From Halomonas sp. (GTDB lineage Bacteria; Pseudomonadota; Gammaproteobacteria; Pseudomonadales; Halomonadaceae), in NCBI RefSeq assembly GCF_030457605.1, contig NZ_JAKDUR010000007.1:1-64000 (forward strand): a stretch of 64,000 nucleotides of DNA. Reading direction: 5' to 3'. Every line of letters starts with the position of its first letter. Position 1 is the stretch's first letter. Shown here piece after piece: positions 28,646 through 37,138 of the stretch. The notes under the pieces were generated by a model. It searched no databases and had not been told where the DNA came from. It saw only the letters and a program-made list of their open reading frames with translations. The translations under genes were made by a program, and so were the position numbers.

Positions 28646-29893
28646 TTATTTGAAGACGCGGTTAATGGTCACCTCGGCGGGCTCGCTGCCTTCCATCGCC
28701 CCCACGGGCACGTTGTCAGCGTCGCCGAACAGGTCTCCCGACTGAGGCATGGCCTGGCCCGAAGGCGATACGCGCACCACCAGCCGGGCCTTATCCACCT
28801 GCCCAAGCGTCGCCCGGGGTGACATGGCGTTTTGCTCGCTCAGCGTCACGGTGGCCGGCAGTTCGCCGACCGTGGTGCGCACCACCGCCAACGGCGGCAG
28901 CTCGCCGGCGAGATCCCGCGCGGTGATAAACACCGTGGCGTCGTCGGCGACCTGATCGCGCAGCGACGGATCCAGCACGACCTGCACGTCTATGCCATGG
29001 TCTGGCGCTTCAGCGTCAGCGGCCTCGTCCGGATCAATCCCCATACGCTGCCGAGCGACCTGAATGCCCTGCTTGAGCGACTCGACCGTGTCTGGATCCT
29101 GGATATTGGCGACGGCGCGACGCCAGCGGTCAATGGCCGTTTTGTAGTCGCCGTTGTCAAAGGCGTGAATGCCCAATACGCCCAACATGGTGGGTTCACG
29201 GGGGTCCTTCTGGCGGATTTCATCAACCAGCGCCTGTACCTCGGAGGTAAGTTCACGTTCGGCCATGAAAAAGCGGATCTGGGCCAGCTGCGCCAGCAGC
29301 GATGCATGACGGCCTTCCAGCGCGATCAGGCGTTCCAGTGCGTCAGCCGCTTTTTTCGGCTGGCCGATCTGGCGGTAAAGCGGGAACAGCTCGCCCCAGA
29401 CGTTGGGGTTTTCCGGCTGGCGCTCGGCCTGGGCTTCCATGCGTTCCATGTACATGGCCAGAGAGCCTTCAGGGTCGTTCTGCACCTCCTGCTGTACGGC
29501 ATACAGCGCCAGGTCGCCCTCGGCGCCCTCCTGCTGGTACCAGACCACGCTAGCCAGCACCATCGCCACCATCAGCACCGGCACCGCCAGCCGACCGGCC
29601 GTTGCCGCCTTGAGCGGACGACGCGAGCGGCTTTCGGTATCGTCCAGCAGGCTGCGTTCAAGCTCCAGGCGGTCCTCCGCGTACTGCGTTTCGTCGATAT
29701 CGCCGCGCGCACGGGCGGCGTCAAGCGACTCCAGCCGGCGCCGAAAAATCGCCACGTTCTGTTCGGCGGCAGTGTCGTTGGCTTCGTCGGTCGCCAGCGT
29801 GTCGTGCAGGCGGCGCGACTGGCGCAGCGGCAGAACCAGCAGCCAGAGTGCCAGTACCAGCAGTACGGCAAACCCAATCCACAGCGGTATCAT
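28646..29893 (-). CDS. ccmI: cytochrome c maturation protein CcmI (CycH)
   Basis: Apocytochrome c chaperone of the CcmFHI haem ligation complex, 415 aa. Two membrane helices (residues about 3-22 and 98-115) flank a cytoplasmic loop with a leucine-zipper-like helix. The periplasmic part has TPR-type helices (about residues 150-270; ALYAVQQEVQNDPEGSLAMY, FPLYRQIGQPKKAADALERL) and a C-terminal beta-rich domain. Its ATG overlaps the ccmH stop (ATGA). It is last in the ccm genes, directly before smc. Confidence 0.92.
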   Translation of the reverse strand: MIPLWIGFAVLLVLALWLLVLPLRQSRRLHDTLATDEANDTAAEQNVAIFRRRLESLDAARARGDIDETQYAEDRLELERSLLDDTESRSRRPLKAATAGRLAVPVLMVAMVLASVVWYQQEGAEGDLALYAVQQEVQNDPEGSLAMYMERMEAQAERQPENPNVWGELFPLYRQIGQPKKAADALERLIALEGRHASLLAQLAQIRFFMAERELTSEVQALVDEIRQKDPREPTMLGVLGIHAFDNGDYKTAIDRWRRAVANIQDPDTVESLKQGIQVARQRMGIDPDEAADAEAPDHGIDVQVVLDPSLRDQVADDATVFITARDLAGELPPLAVVRTTVGELPATVTLSEQNAMSPRATLGQVDKARLVVRVSPSGQAMPQSGDLFGDADNVPVGAMEGSEPAEVTINRVFK

Positions 29894-30384
29894 TGCGACC
29901 TCTTGCGGTTAATCAGTTCATCAAGGCGGGCGCGTTCGCTGGCGCTGAGCGAGGCAGCTGACGCATTGCGCCGGGCGCGCACGAGAAATACCACCAACAG
30001 CGCGCCGGCCAGCAGCAGCACAATGGGAATACCCCAGAGCAGGTAGGTGCGATTTTCCAGCCGCGGGTTATACAGAATGTACTCGCCGAAGCGTTGCACC
30101 ATATAGCTGACAATTTCGGTATCCGACTTGCCGTCCTGCAGCAGCGTGTAAACGCGATCGCGCATATCGCCGGAAATCGGCGCATCGGAATCACCAATGG
30201 CCTGATTTTCGCACAACGGGCAGCGCATCGACGATGTCAGGTCGCGGTAGCGCTCCTTCTGTACCGGGTTGTCGAAGTCACGCACTTCGATACCGCCGGC
30301 GAGCGCCGTGGAAGACAGCGTCATTGCCGTCGTCATTGCCGTCGTTATTAACAACGCGGCCAGCAGCCAGCGAATCAGCGCCAT
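29890..30384 (-). CDS. ccmH: cytochrome c maturation protein CcmH
   Basis: Periplasmic thiol-disulfide protein of the haem ligation complex that keeps the apocytochrome CXXCH reduced. 164 aa. A signal-anchor N-terminus is followed by the motif MRCPLCENQ (Cys pair near residues 55 and 58) and a C-terminal membrane helix (LLWGIPIVLLLAGALLVVFL). Most relatives have CxxCQNQ; this one has CENQ. It overlaps ccmG upstream by 10 nt and ccmI downstream by 4 nt, so the three are translationally coupled. Confidence 0.93.
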   Translation of the reverse strand: MALIRWLLAALLITTAMTTAMTLSSTALAGGIEVRDFDNPVQKERYRDLTSSMRCPLCENQAIGDSDAPISGDMRDRVYTLLQDGKSDTEIVSYMVQRFGEYILYNPRLENRTYLLWGIPIVLLLAGALLVVFLVRARRNASAASLSASERARLDELINRKRSQ

Positions 30385-30902
30385 TTTTCCACCTCCGGCA
30401 CAATCACGTCGCGAACATCGTCGGGGGCGATATAGCCCGTATGGTGGTAGCGAATTACGCCGTCGGCATCCACCAGAAACGTCTCCGGCGCGCCGTAGAC
30501 GCCCAGATCAAAGCCCAGGTCACCGTCGGGATCAAAAATATTGAGTTCGAACGGGTCACCGTACTCATGCAAAAACTGCCGACCTTTCTCCCGGGTATCA
30601 CGATAGTTGACGCCTACCATGCGGATGCCGCGATCCGCCAGATCCAGCAGCTGGGGCATTTCCTGCTTGCACGCCGGGCACCACTCGCCCCAGACGTTGA
30701 CCAGCGTGACCTCGCCCTTGAGCAGGCTTTCGTCCACCGTGCGCTCCGGGTCTTTGAGGGTTGAGGCGCTGAACGCGGGAAAGTCCCGCTTGATCAGCGC
30801 TGAGTCGCGGTACGACGGGTCCATCCCCAGCCGGTAGTAGAAGAACGCCGCCAGCCCCAGAAAGGCGATCAACGGCAGAAACAGCAGCAGTCGACGCTTC
30901 AT
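30375..30902 (-). CDS. ccmG: thiol:disulfide interchange protein CcmG/DsbE
   Basis: Membrane-anchored periplasmic thioredoxin-fold reductant for cytochrome c maturation. 175 aa. An N-terminal anchor (LLLFLPLIAFLGLAAFFYY) is followed by the redox motif GEWCPACKQEMP (Cys about residues 75 and 78), the acidic GEW preceding segment, and the cis-Pro region VYGAPETFLVD. Four-base overlap with ccmF upstream and 10-base overlap with ccmH downstream. It should pass electrons from CcdA/DsbD to CcmH and apocytochrome. Confidence 0.94.
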   Translation of the reverse strand: MKRRLLLFLPLIAFLGLAAFFYYRLGMDPSYRDSALIKRDFPAFSASTLKDPERTVDESLLKGEVTLVNVWGEWCPACKQEMPQLLDLADRGIRMVGVNYRDTREKGRQFLHEYGDPFELNIFDPDGDLGFDLGVYGAPETFLVDADGVIRYHHTGYIAPDDVRDVIVPEVEKWR

Positions 30903-32911
30903 GCGGATGCCTCCTGTGATGGTGTCGCATCAGACGCGCCAGCGCGCGCCTTTTTACGGCTGCGTCCGGGCACCCGGCGGTAGCGCTTATCCGCCACTGC
31001 CAGCAGCCCGCCGGCGGCCATCAGCAACCCGCCAAGCCACAGCCAGCGCACCAGCGGCTTGTATTGCAGGCGTATGGCCCAGCTGCCGTCGCCCAGGTCT
31101 TCCCCCATGGCCACGTACAGGTCACGGGTAAAACCGGCGCGTAGCGCCACCTGGGTCATGGGCATACCGGTGGCCAGATACAGGCGTTTTTCCGGGCGCA
31201 TCATGAAGTAACTGCCGTTTTCGCGCTCCACACGGATTTCCGCGGTATCTGCCAGATAGTTGGGACCGCGCCGTTCGCTGATCTGCTGCATGGTGAAGGT
31301 GTAGCCGGCCATCTCGGCCGAGTCACCCGGCGCCATGCGCACGCTGCGCTCGATATTGTCGTTGGACACCACGGCTACGCCAACCATGGTCACGGCGATA
31401 CCCAGATGCCCCAGCACCATGCCCCAGTAAGCCAGGGAGAGCTTTTTCAAACCACGGCCTACACTGCTGGACGCCCGCGCCTTGACGACGATATCACGCA
31501 GCAGCGGCAGTACAATCCACAGCGCCAGCATCATGCCCAGCATCACTTTGGCGTTCCACTCCGGGCCGTAAACCAGCGGAATGGCAGCACCCAGCACCAG
31601 CGCGGCAAGACCCGACAACCACACCCGCGAATACAGCTCGCGGCCCGGCATCTGCTTCCAGCGAGCAATCGGGCCAAGCCCCATGAACAGGCTCATGATG
31701 ATCGCCAGCGGCACGAACAATGCATTGAAGTACGGCGGGCCCACGCTGATCTTTCCCAGCCCCAGCGCATCAAGTATCAGCGGGTAAAGCGTACCCAGCA
31801 GGATGGTCACGGTCATGATGACCAGCACAATGTTATTGACCAGCAGCAGCGAATCCCGCGAGAGCCAGTTAAAGCCCACCTTGTGGCTGACCCGAGGGGC
31901 GCGCAGGGCAAAGGTCAGAAGTGACAGAGTGACGGTGATGGCCAGCAGCACCAGAATGAAAAAGCCACGTGCGGGGTCGTTGGCAAAGGCGTGTACCGAG
32001 GTCAGAACGCCCGAACGCACCAGAAAGGTCCCCATTAGCGACAGCGAGAAAGTGGCAATGGCCAGCAGTACCGTCCAGCTTTTGAACGAGCCGCGCTTTT
32101 CGGTCACGGCCAGCGAGTGGATCAGCGCAGTACCGGCAAGCCAGGGCAGCAATGAAGCGTTCTCGACCGGGTCCCAGAACCACCAGCCGCCCCAGCCGAG
32201 CTCGTAGTACGCCCACCAGCTGCCCAGCGCAATACCCACGGTCAGAAAGGCCCAGGCAATGTTGGTCCAGGGGCGGGCCCAACGCGTCCAGGCGGCATCC
32301 AGCCGGCCGCCCAGCAACGCGGCAATGGCAAAGGCGAACACCACGGAAAAGCCCACATAGCCCATGTAGAGCATCGGTGGGTGCACCACCAGACCAAAGT
32401 CCTGCAGCAACGGGTTAAGATCTGCGCCATCCTTGGGCATGTTCGGTAACAGGCGGGTAAAGGGGTTGGAGGTTATCAACACGAACAGCAAAAAGCCGGA
32501 ACCGATCAGGCCCAGAATGCCGGTAACACGGGCTACCATGTCGCGCGGCAGGTTGCGCGAACACAGCGACGCCATGAGCCCCCAACCCGAGAGCATGAAG
32601 CTCCACAGCAGCACCGAGCCTTCATGGTTGCCCCAGACCGCGCTGAATTTGTAATACCACGGCAGCAGCGAGTTGGAGTTGTTGGCCACGTTCGCCACGC
32701 TGAAATCATCCAGCATGTAGCTTGCCGTCAGGCAGGCATAGGCAATGCCGATGAAGACAAACTGCCCGATCGCCGCAGGACGGGCATAGGCCATCCACAG
32801 CGGCCGCCGGGTGGCTGCGCCGGCAAGCGGCACCACGGCCTGGACCATTGCCATCAGCAGCGCAATGATCAGCGCAAAATGGCCAATTTCAGGAATCATT
32901 TTCGTCAACAT
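30899..32911 (-). CDS. ccmF: haem lyase CcmF
   Basis: Large inner-membrane subunit that attaches haem to apocytochrome c, 670 aa with about 15 membrane helices. The periplasmic tryptophan-rich (WWD) motif is GWGGWWFWDPVENASLLPWL. Conserved membrane His residues occur in its neighbourhood, for example HPPMLYMGYVG and WGNHEGSVLLW. The C-terminal periplasmic domain (PGDSAEMAGYTFTM onwards) and the last helix before a basic tail are typical. It lies 57 nt after ccmE and overlaps ccmG by 4 nt. Confidence 0.96.
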   Translation of the reverse strand: MLTKMIPEIGHFALIIALLMAMVQAVVPLAGAATRRPLWMAYARPAAIGQFVFIGIAYACLTASYMLDDFSVANVANNSNSLLPWYYKFSAVWGNHEGSVLLWSFMLSGWGLMASLCSRNLPRDMVARVTGILGLIGSGFLLFVLITSNPFTRLLPNMPKDGADLNPLLQDFGLVVHPPMLYMGYVGFSVVFAFAIAALLGGRLDAAWTRWARPWTNIAWAFLTVGIALGSWWAYYELGWGGWWFWDPVENASLLPWLAGTALIHSLAVTEKRGSFKSWTVLLAIATFSLSLMGTFLVRSGVLTSVHAFANDPARGFFILVLLAITVTLSLLTFALRAPRVSHKVGFNWLSRDSLLLVNNIVLVIMTVTILLGTLYPLILDALGLGKISVGPPYFNALFVPLAIIMSLFMGLGPIARWKQMPGRELYSRVWLSGLAALVLGAAIPLVYGPEWNAKVMLGMMLALWIVLPLLRDIVVKARASSSVGRGLKKLSLAYWGMVLGHLGIAVTMVGVAVVSNDNIERSVRMAPGDSAEMAGYTFTMQQISERRGPNYLADTAEIRVERENGSYFMMRPEKRLYLATGMPMTQVALRAGFTRDLYVAMGEDLGDGSWAIRLQYKPLVRWLWLGGLLMAAGGLLAVADKRYRRVPGRSRKKARAGASDATPSQEASA

Positions 32912-32968
32912 GTGCGCTCCGGAATCGCGGGAGTAACAGCAGGGCCTGTCAGGGTGATAGCAGGGGCG

Positions 32969-33454
32969 CTAGCCGTCTGTGGTGCGTGGGCCGGCCATAT
33001 TCCCCTGGTCCTTGAAATCCGACGGCTGATAGCCCGCCTCTTCCAACGCCTCGGCGACTTCGGGCGGCATGTAGTTCTCATCGTGGCGCGCCAGTACCTG
33101 GTCCGCTCGGAAACGACCACTTTCCTGCAGCTCACCCACGACCACAACGCCCTGCCCCTCGCGGAACAGGTCGGGCAATATCCCGCTGAAGTACACTTCA
33201 AGGTCGCCAACATAATCGGTCACGGTGAACTCAACGTTAAGGCTTTCGGGATCCCGCGCAACCGTGCCTTCCTTGACCATGCCTCCGGCGCGTATCTGGC
33301 GCTCCAGGGGCGCGTCTCCCTGAGCGATTTCCACCGGGCTGAAAAACAGGTTGATGTTGCTGCGCAGCGCATAAAGCGTCAGCCCCACGGCAACCGCGGC
33401 CAGGCTGACCAGGCCGAGAATGATAAAGAGTTTCTGCTTGCGTTTAGGCGTCAT
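32969..33454 (-). CDS. ccmE: haem chaperone CcmE
   Basis: Periplasmic haem chaperone tethered to the inner membrane, 161 aa. An N-terminal anchor ([22 protein letters not shown]) precedes an OB-fold ([27 protein letters not shown]) and the haem-binding His in [15 protein letters not shown] chose ATG 33454 (MTPKRKQKL), the family start. It overlaps the end of ccmD by 11 nt. The C-terminal tail is acidic and ends at TTDG. Confidence 0.94.
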   Translation of the reverse strand: MTPKRKQKLFIILGLVSLAAVAVGLTLYALRSNINLFFSPVEIAQGDAPLERQIRAGGMVKEGTVARDPESLNVEFTVTDYVGDLEVYFSGILPDLFREGQGVVVVGELQESGRFRADQVLARHDENYMPPEVAEALEEAGYQPSDFKDQGNMAGPRTTDG

Positions 33455-33671
33455 GATGACCTCCACCGCCGGCGGCGTTGTCCTGATGCGGCGCGCGATG
33501 CGCCTGCTCACGCCGTTCGCGGCGCTTCAGGCCCTTGATGAGCTGACGACGCTCAAGGCGCGCATGCCACACCGACGCCAGCAGAAAAAATAGCGTAACG
33601 CCCCAGGCGGACCACACATAAGGTGCATGGCCGCCCATGGCGAGAAAATCGGCAACCGAGGCAAACGGCAT
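33444..33671 (-). CDS. ccmD: haem exporter protein CcmD
   Basis: Small single-pass membrane protein (75 aa) that helps release haem-loaded CcmE from CcmABC. The family pattern is visible: [20 protein letters not shown], a membrane helix, then the basic segment [18 protein letters not shown]. The C-terminus is unusually rich in Gly and His ([10 protein letters not shown]). It starts directly after the ccmC stop and overlaps ccmE. Confidence 0.92.
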   Translation of the reverse strand: MPFASVADFLAMGGHAPYVWSAWGVTLFFLLASVWHARLERRQLIKGLKRRERREQAHRAPHQDNAAGGGGHHDA

Positions 33672-34412
33672 TTATCGCGTCTCCCGGACAAGTTCCCTGA
33701 CCCAGCGTTTACGCGACTCGCGCCGCAGGATTTCGCTGCGCGTGCGCATCAGCGTCAAGGCGGTAAAAAAGCTGTAAAACCCCAGCACCATGATCAGCAA
33801 CGGCAGCCACATGCTCATCGGCATGGCCGGGCTCGAAGTCACGCTGAACGTTGCCGGCTGATGCAGTGTGTACCACCAGTCAACCGAGTACTTGATCACC
33901 GGAATATTGATCACCCCGACCATGGCCAGCACGGAGGCCGCCCGGGCGCCGCTGTCACGGCTGGAAAACGCCCCGCGCAGGGCTATTACGCCAAGGTACA
34001 GGAACAGCAGAATCAGCATCGAGGTCAGGCGGGCATCCCACATCCACCAGGTGCCCCAGGTAGGTACGCCCCATACCGCGCCGGAAAACAGCGCCACGAA
34101 AGTCATGGCGGCGCCGAACGGTGCAATCACTGTGGCGGCCATATCCGCCACCTTGATTTTCCATACCATGAACACAAGCCCCGCTGCCGCCATGCTGACA
34201 AACGCGGACTGCGCCAGAAACGCTGCCGGCACGTGGATATAAATGATCCGGAAACTGTTGCCCTGCTGGTAGTCCGCCGGCGCAAAGGCAAGCCCCCATA
34301 CGGTGCCCGTCACAATCAGCGCCGCCGCCGCCGCCCAGAACCAGGGCTGCAGTTTGGCACTGATGGTATAAAACCATTTAGGCGACCCCAGCTTGTGAAT
34401 AAACGCCCACAT
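33672..34412 (-). CDS. ccmC: haem exporter protein CcmC
   Basis: Membrane protein that presents haem to CcmE, 246 aa with six helices. The WWD motif is [15 protein letters not shown], with conserved His in IHVPAAFL and the region [14 protein letters not shown] chose ATG 34412 ([11 protein letters not shown]), which has TTGAGGA about 9 nt upstream; the triplet at 34427 is TTG. It follows ccmB by 11 nt and abuts ccmD. Confidence 0.95.
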   Translation of the reverse strand: MWAFIHKLGSPKWFYTISAKLQPWFWAAAAALIVTGTVWGLAFAPADYQQGNSFRIIYIHVPAAFLAQSAFVSMAAAGLVFMVWKIKVADMAATVIAPFGAAMTFVALFSGAVWGVPTWGTWWMWDARLTSMLILLFLYLGVIALRGAFSSRDSGARAASVLAMVGVINIPVIKYSVDWWYTLHQPATFSVTSSPAMPMSMWLPLLIMVLGFYSFFTALTLMRTRSEILRRESRKRWVRELVRETR

Positions 34413-34423
34413 AGTGGTTTTCC

Positions 34424-35194
34424 TCAACCGTTGATACTGATACGCAACGCGGCGGCAATGCCCCAGGGGGCAAGCGCCAGCGAAGCCGCCAGCAGCGCCC
34501 CGAGTATGGCCAGATGAGCGCCTGCGCCATCGCCCATGATGGCGGCCTGAACAGCGCCGGCGCCAAAGATGAGCACAGGAATGTACAGCGGCAGAACCAG
34601 CAGTGACAGCAACACGCCGCCCCGGGCAAGCCCCACCGTAAGCGCTGCGCCAATCGCTCCGATCAGGCTCAGGCTGGCGCTGCCCAGGGCAAGCGACAGC
34701 GCCAGAATGGCGTAGCTGCCGGCCGGCAGTGACAGCATAATGCCCAGCAATGGTGCCATCAGCGCAAGCGGCAATCCGGTCAGCAACCAGTGCACCGCCA
34801 CCTTGGCAAGGGAGAGCGCTGCCAGCGGCTGAGGCGCCAACAGCAGCTGTTCAAGGCTGCCGTCGTCGAAGTCACCGCGAAACAGGCTATCCAGCGATAA
34901 CAATGCCGCCAGCAGTGCTGCCACCCATAAAAGCCCCGGCGCGATGCGCGTCAACAGCGCCGGGTCGGGCGAAATGCCGATGGGGAACAGGGTGATGACC
35001 AGAGCAAAAAATACCAGCGGATTCAGTACCTCGCCCCGATGGCGCAACATCAGCAGCAGGTCTCGCTTGAGCGTGGCGCCCAGCGCAATGCTCAGGCCTC
35101 CCCTGGCGCCCTGAACACCAACGCAAGACGTTGATGTAACGCCCTGCTGTGTCCTGTTTTCCTGCGCCTTGTTTTGCCCCATGCAATTGTCCAT
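34424..35194 (-). CDS. ccmB: haem exporter ABC permease CcmB
   Basis: Permease partner of CcmA, 256 aa with six membrane helices. Strong family blocks are [55 protein letters not shown] and a C-terminus [13 protein letters not shown]. The N-terminus is about 30 residues longer than in E. coli and unconserved, so the true start may be internal; ATG 35194 is the furthest and ATG 35182 is also possible. It follows ccmA by 11 nt. Confidence 0.94.
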   Translation of the reverse strand: MDNCMGQNKAQENRTQQGVTSTSCVGVQGARGGLSIALGATLKRDLLLMLRHRGEVLNPLVFFALVITLFPIGISPDPALLTRIAPGLLWVAALLAALLSLDSLFRGDFDDGSLEQLLLAPQPLAALSLAKVAVHWLLTGLPLALMAPLLGIMLSLPAGSYAILALSLALGSASLSLIGAIGAALTVGLARGGVLLSLLVLPLYIPVLIFGAGAVQAAIMGDGAGAHLAILGALLAASLALAPWGIAAALRISING

Positions 35195-35205
35195 TATCCC
35201 AGCCT

Positions 35206-35829
35206 TTATTGCCCCAGCGGCAGTCGCCGCAGCCGGGTAGATGCCCCAAGCTCGTGGTGAGTGGTCACGATCACGCAGCCGCCGGCGCCAGCGTGGGCAA
35301 GAAGTGTCGCCTCCAGTGCCGCCACGCCGTCACGGTCAATGGCGGTAAAAGGCTCATCGAGCACCCACAGCGCGCGCGGCGTCAGCCTCAGACGTGCCAG
35401 TGCAATCCGGCGTTGCTGCCCGGCAGAAAGCTGGCCGGCAGGCACGTCTTCAAACCCCGCAAGCCCGACGTTTTCCAACGCGTCAAGGCGCTTGTTCTCG
35501 CCGCTACGTTCGCCGCTCAGCGCCTGATACCAGGCCAGGTTTTCCAGCGGCGAGAGCCCTGCTTTTACGCCCGGCGCGTGTCCCAGATAGAGCAGATTGC
35601 TCAGAAATGCTTCGCGCACTTCGCGCATGGGGCGGCCGTTCCAGAACAGCGCCCCCTCATGATCACTCAGCTGACCCGAAAGAATCTTCAAAAGCGTCGT
35701 TTTGCCACAGCCGTTAGGGCCTTCCACGCGCACGATCTCGCCGCTTGTGATGTCCACATCAAGCTCCGCGAAGAGCTGGCGGTCATCGCGCTCGCAGGCC
35801 AGCTTCCGGGCTTGAAGGCTAAGGCTCAA
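35206..35829 (-). CDS. ccmA: haem exporter ABC ATPase CcmA
   Basis: ATPase of the CcmABCD complex, which uses ATP hydrolysis to release holo-CcmE. Read from TTG 35829 it is 207 aa, the family length. Walker A is GPNGCGKTTLLKI, the ABC signature is AGQLSAGQQRRIALARL, Walker B is LWVLDEPFTAID, and the switch His is in IVTTHHELG. TTG is chosen because CTGGAGAG lies 4-11 nt upstream and the protein then begins LSLQARKLACERDD, in register with other CcmA; no ATG fits. The longer open frame to 36174 is antisense to the next gene and has no homology. It is the first gene of the ccm operon. Confidence 0.93.
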   Translation of the reverse strand: MSLSLQARKLACERDDRQLFAELDVDITSGEIVRVEGPNGCGKTTLLKILSGQLSDHEGALFWNGRPMREVREAFLSNLLYLGHAPGVKAGLSPLENLAWYQALSGERSGENKRLDALENVGLAGFEDVPAGQLSAGQQRRIALARLRLTPRALWVLDEPFTAIDRDGVAALEATLLAHAGAGGCVIVTTHHELGASTRLRRLPLGQ

Positions 35830-36011
35830 GGGTCTCTCCAGGCAGAATAATGGCGCGTCGAACTCTACACGGAAAGCCCCTTGCTCGCTAGTCGGGATGC
35901 GACTCAGCGTCGCAGCTGCGGCAGCCTCCTGGCGACTGCCGTCAGGATACAAACCAGGCTCGGAAAAGAAAAACCGGCCAAGCGGCTCGCGATATGAAAA
36001 AAAGCCTTTAA

Positions 36012-36027
36012 CTGTATTTAAAAACAG
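36012..36027. promoter_or_regulatory. candidate LexA (SOS) box upstream of the UmuD-like gene
   Basis: CTGTATTTAAAAACAG: CTG-N10-CAG with an all-A/T centre, 7 of 10 consensus positions, about 120 bp before the ATG at 36147. Confidence 0.55.
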
Positions 36028-36044
36028 GTAGACTCTTACAAACA

Positions 36045-36060
36045 CTGTATGAAAAAACAT
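36045..36060. promoter_or_regulatory. possible second, degenerate LexA box
   Basis: CTGTATGAAAAAACAT, with the last half-site CAT in place of CAG, centred 33 bp (about three helical turns) after the first box. Confidence 0.3.
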
Positions 36061-36146
36061 ATGCAACACACCTGAGCCCCATAACCGGGCACACGCGCCA
36101 TGATGAGCCACCACGCGCGCTGCCTGCCAGACGCTGGAGATATCCG

Positions 36147-36503
36147 ATGCTTGCCCACACTTTTGCTCAAACAACGGCCCCCACTCCTCGCCCCCGTCAC
36201 ACCCCGCGCCGTATGACCCGCCGCAACACCTATGCCGTCAAGGTGCGCGGTAACGGCATGCGTGATTGCAACCTGTTCAATGGCGATGTCATTATTATCC
36301 GCCGCTTTCAAAACGGCGCACACGAAACGGCCAGCGCGGAAATCAACCGCCAGCCCGTGGCGCTCAGGCAACTATCCATCAATCGTGACGGCCTGCAGCT
36401 GATATTTGCCAATCCCGCTCGGCCGACGGTTTTCCTGCATAACTGCGATATTGAAGTGCTGAGCCTGGTCATGGGCATTGAGCATCACGCAACGGAGCAT
36501 TAA
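36147..36503 (+). CDS. UmuD/LexA-fold (S24-like) protein lacking the Ser-Lys dyad
   Basis: 118 aa. After a basic, Pro-rich N-terminal stretch (residues 1-27) the protein follows the UmuD'/LexA C-terminal fold: TYAVKVRGNGMRDCNLFNGD aligns with the UmuD segment around its catalytic Ser (VKASGDSM...DGD), and QPVALRQLSI with the segment around its Lys (FTVKKL). The Ser position is Gly and the Lys position is Arg, so self-cleavage is not expected. There is no helix-turn-helix and no Ala-Gly or Cys-Gly cleavage site. ATG 36147 has GGAG 8 nt upstream. A LexA-like box lies upstream. Its stop overlaps the yigZ start (TAATG). No umuC is nearby. The fold call is by eye; the function is unknown. Confidence 0.72.
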   Translation: MLAHTFAQTTAPTPRPRHTPRRMTRRNTYAVKVRGNGMRDCNLFNGDVIIIRRFQNGAHETASAEINRQPVALRQLSINRDGLQLIFANPARPTVFLHNCDIEVLSLVMGIEHHATEH

Positions 36504-37138
36504 TGCGCTACCCCGTTCCACACCTGGCGCCGGAAACCTTCCACAGCGCAAATATCGACGTCGAAAAAAGCCAGTTCATTGCCTGGCTATCGCACACGCC
36601 CACATCCGGCGACTTCGAAACCTTGCTGACATCAGCCCGTGCTACACATCCTGCCGCCAGCCATCATTGCAGCGCCTTTATTGCCGGCGCGCCCGGCGAG
36701 CAGCAGGCGATCGGCTTTTCCGACGATGGCGAACCCGGCGGCACTGCCGGGCGGCCCATGTATCAGGTGTTGAACGGCAGCGGTCTGGGTGAAATCGGCT
36801 GCGTGGTGATCCGCTACTTCGGCGGCACCAAGCTTGGCACCGGCGGGCTCGCACGCGCCTACGCCCTGGCGGCCAGCACGGCTCTCGAAACATTACCCAC
36901 CCGGGAAGTAGTCGAACGGGACAGCTATACCCTGCAGCTCGATTTTGCCCAGGAAGCGCAGGCACGCGCCTGGTGCGCGGAACACGATATTCCCGTCACC
37001 GCCGCCGACTATGACAGCCAGGGCGTCTGCCTGACGCTCGGCTGGCCCCGGGACGCAGCGGTGGATCCGACGCCGTTGGAAAGCCGCCTGAAAACCGCCG
37101 TGACACTTACCGCCGCAACTCAAGAGGCTGCACAATGA
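36503..37138 (+). CDS. yigZ: YigZ/IMPACT family protein
   Basis: 211 aa, UPF0029 family. The N-terminal domain has SQFIAWLSHTPT, HHCSAFIAG, GFSDDGEPGGTAGRPMYQVL and GCVVIRYFGGTKLGTGGLARAY, followed by a C-terminal DUF1949-like ferredoxin fold. The eukaryotic relative IMPACT binds GCN1; in bacteria the role is unclear, with a link to translation suspected. It is sandwiched between the UmuD-like gene (1-nt overlap) and dusC (4-nt overlap), so the three genes are translationally coupled. Confidence 0.92.
   Translation: MRYPVPHLAPETFHSANIDVEKSQFIAWLSHTPTSGDFETLLTSARATHPAASHHCSAFIAGAPGEQQAIGFSDDGEPGGTAGRPMYQVLNGSGLGEIGCVVIRYFGGTKLGTGGLARAYALAASTALETLPTREVVERDSYTLQLDFAQEAQARAWCAEHDIPVTAADYDSQGVCLTLGWPRDAAVDPTPLESRLKTAVTLTAATQEAAQ

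Larger units (their letters stand above)
35830..36146. other. divergent control region between ccmA and the UmuD-like gene
   Basis: 317 bp without a gene. The ccmA-proximal half is GC-rich. The middle (about 35985-36065) is A/T-rich and carries one good and one degenerate LexA-like box. Both the ccm operon and the plus-strand UmuD-like/yigZ/dusC operon must be controlled from here. Confidence 0.6.

Noticed and set aside
35830..36174. N-terminal extension of ccmA up to 36174
   Set aside because: Adds 115 residues with no homology, overlaps the LexA-like boxes and the divergent gene; the TTG at 35829 gives the family length.
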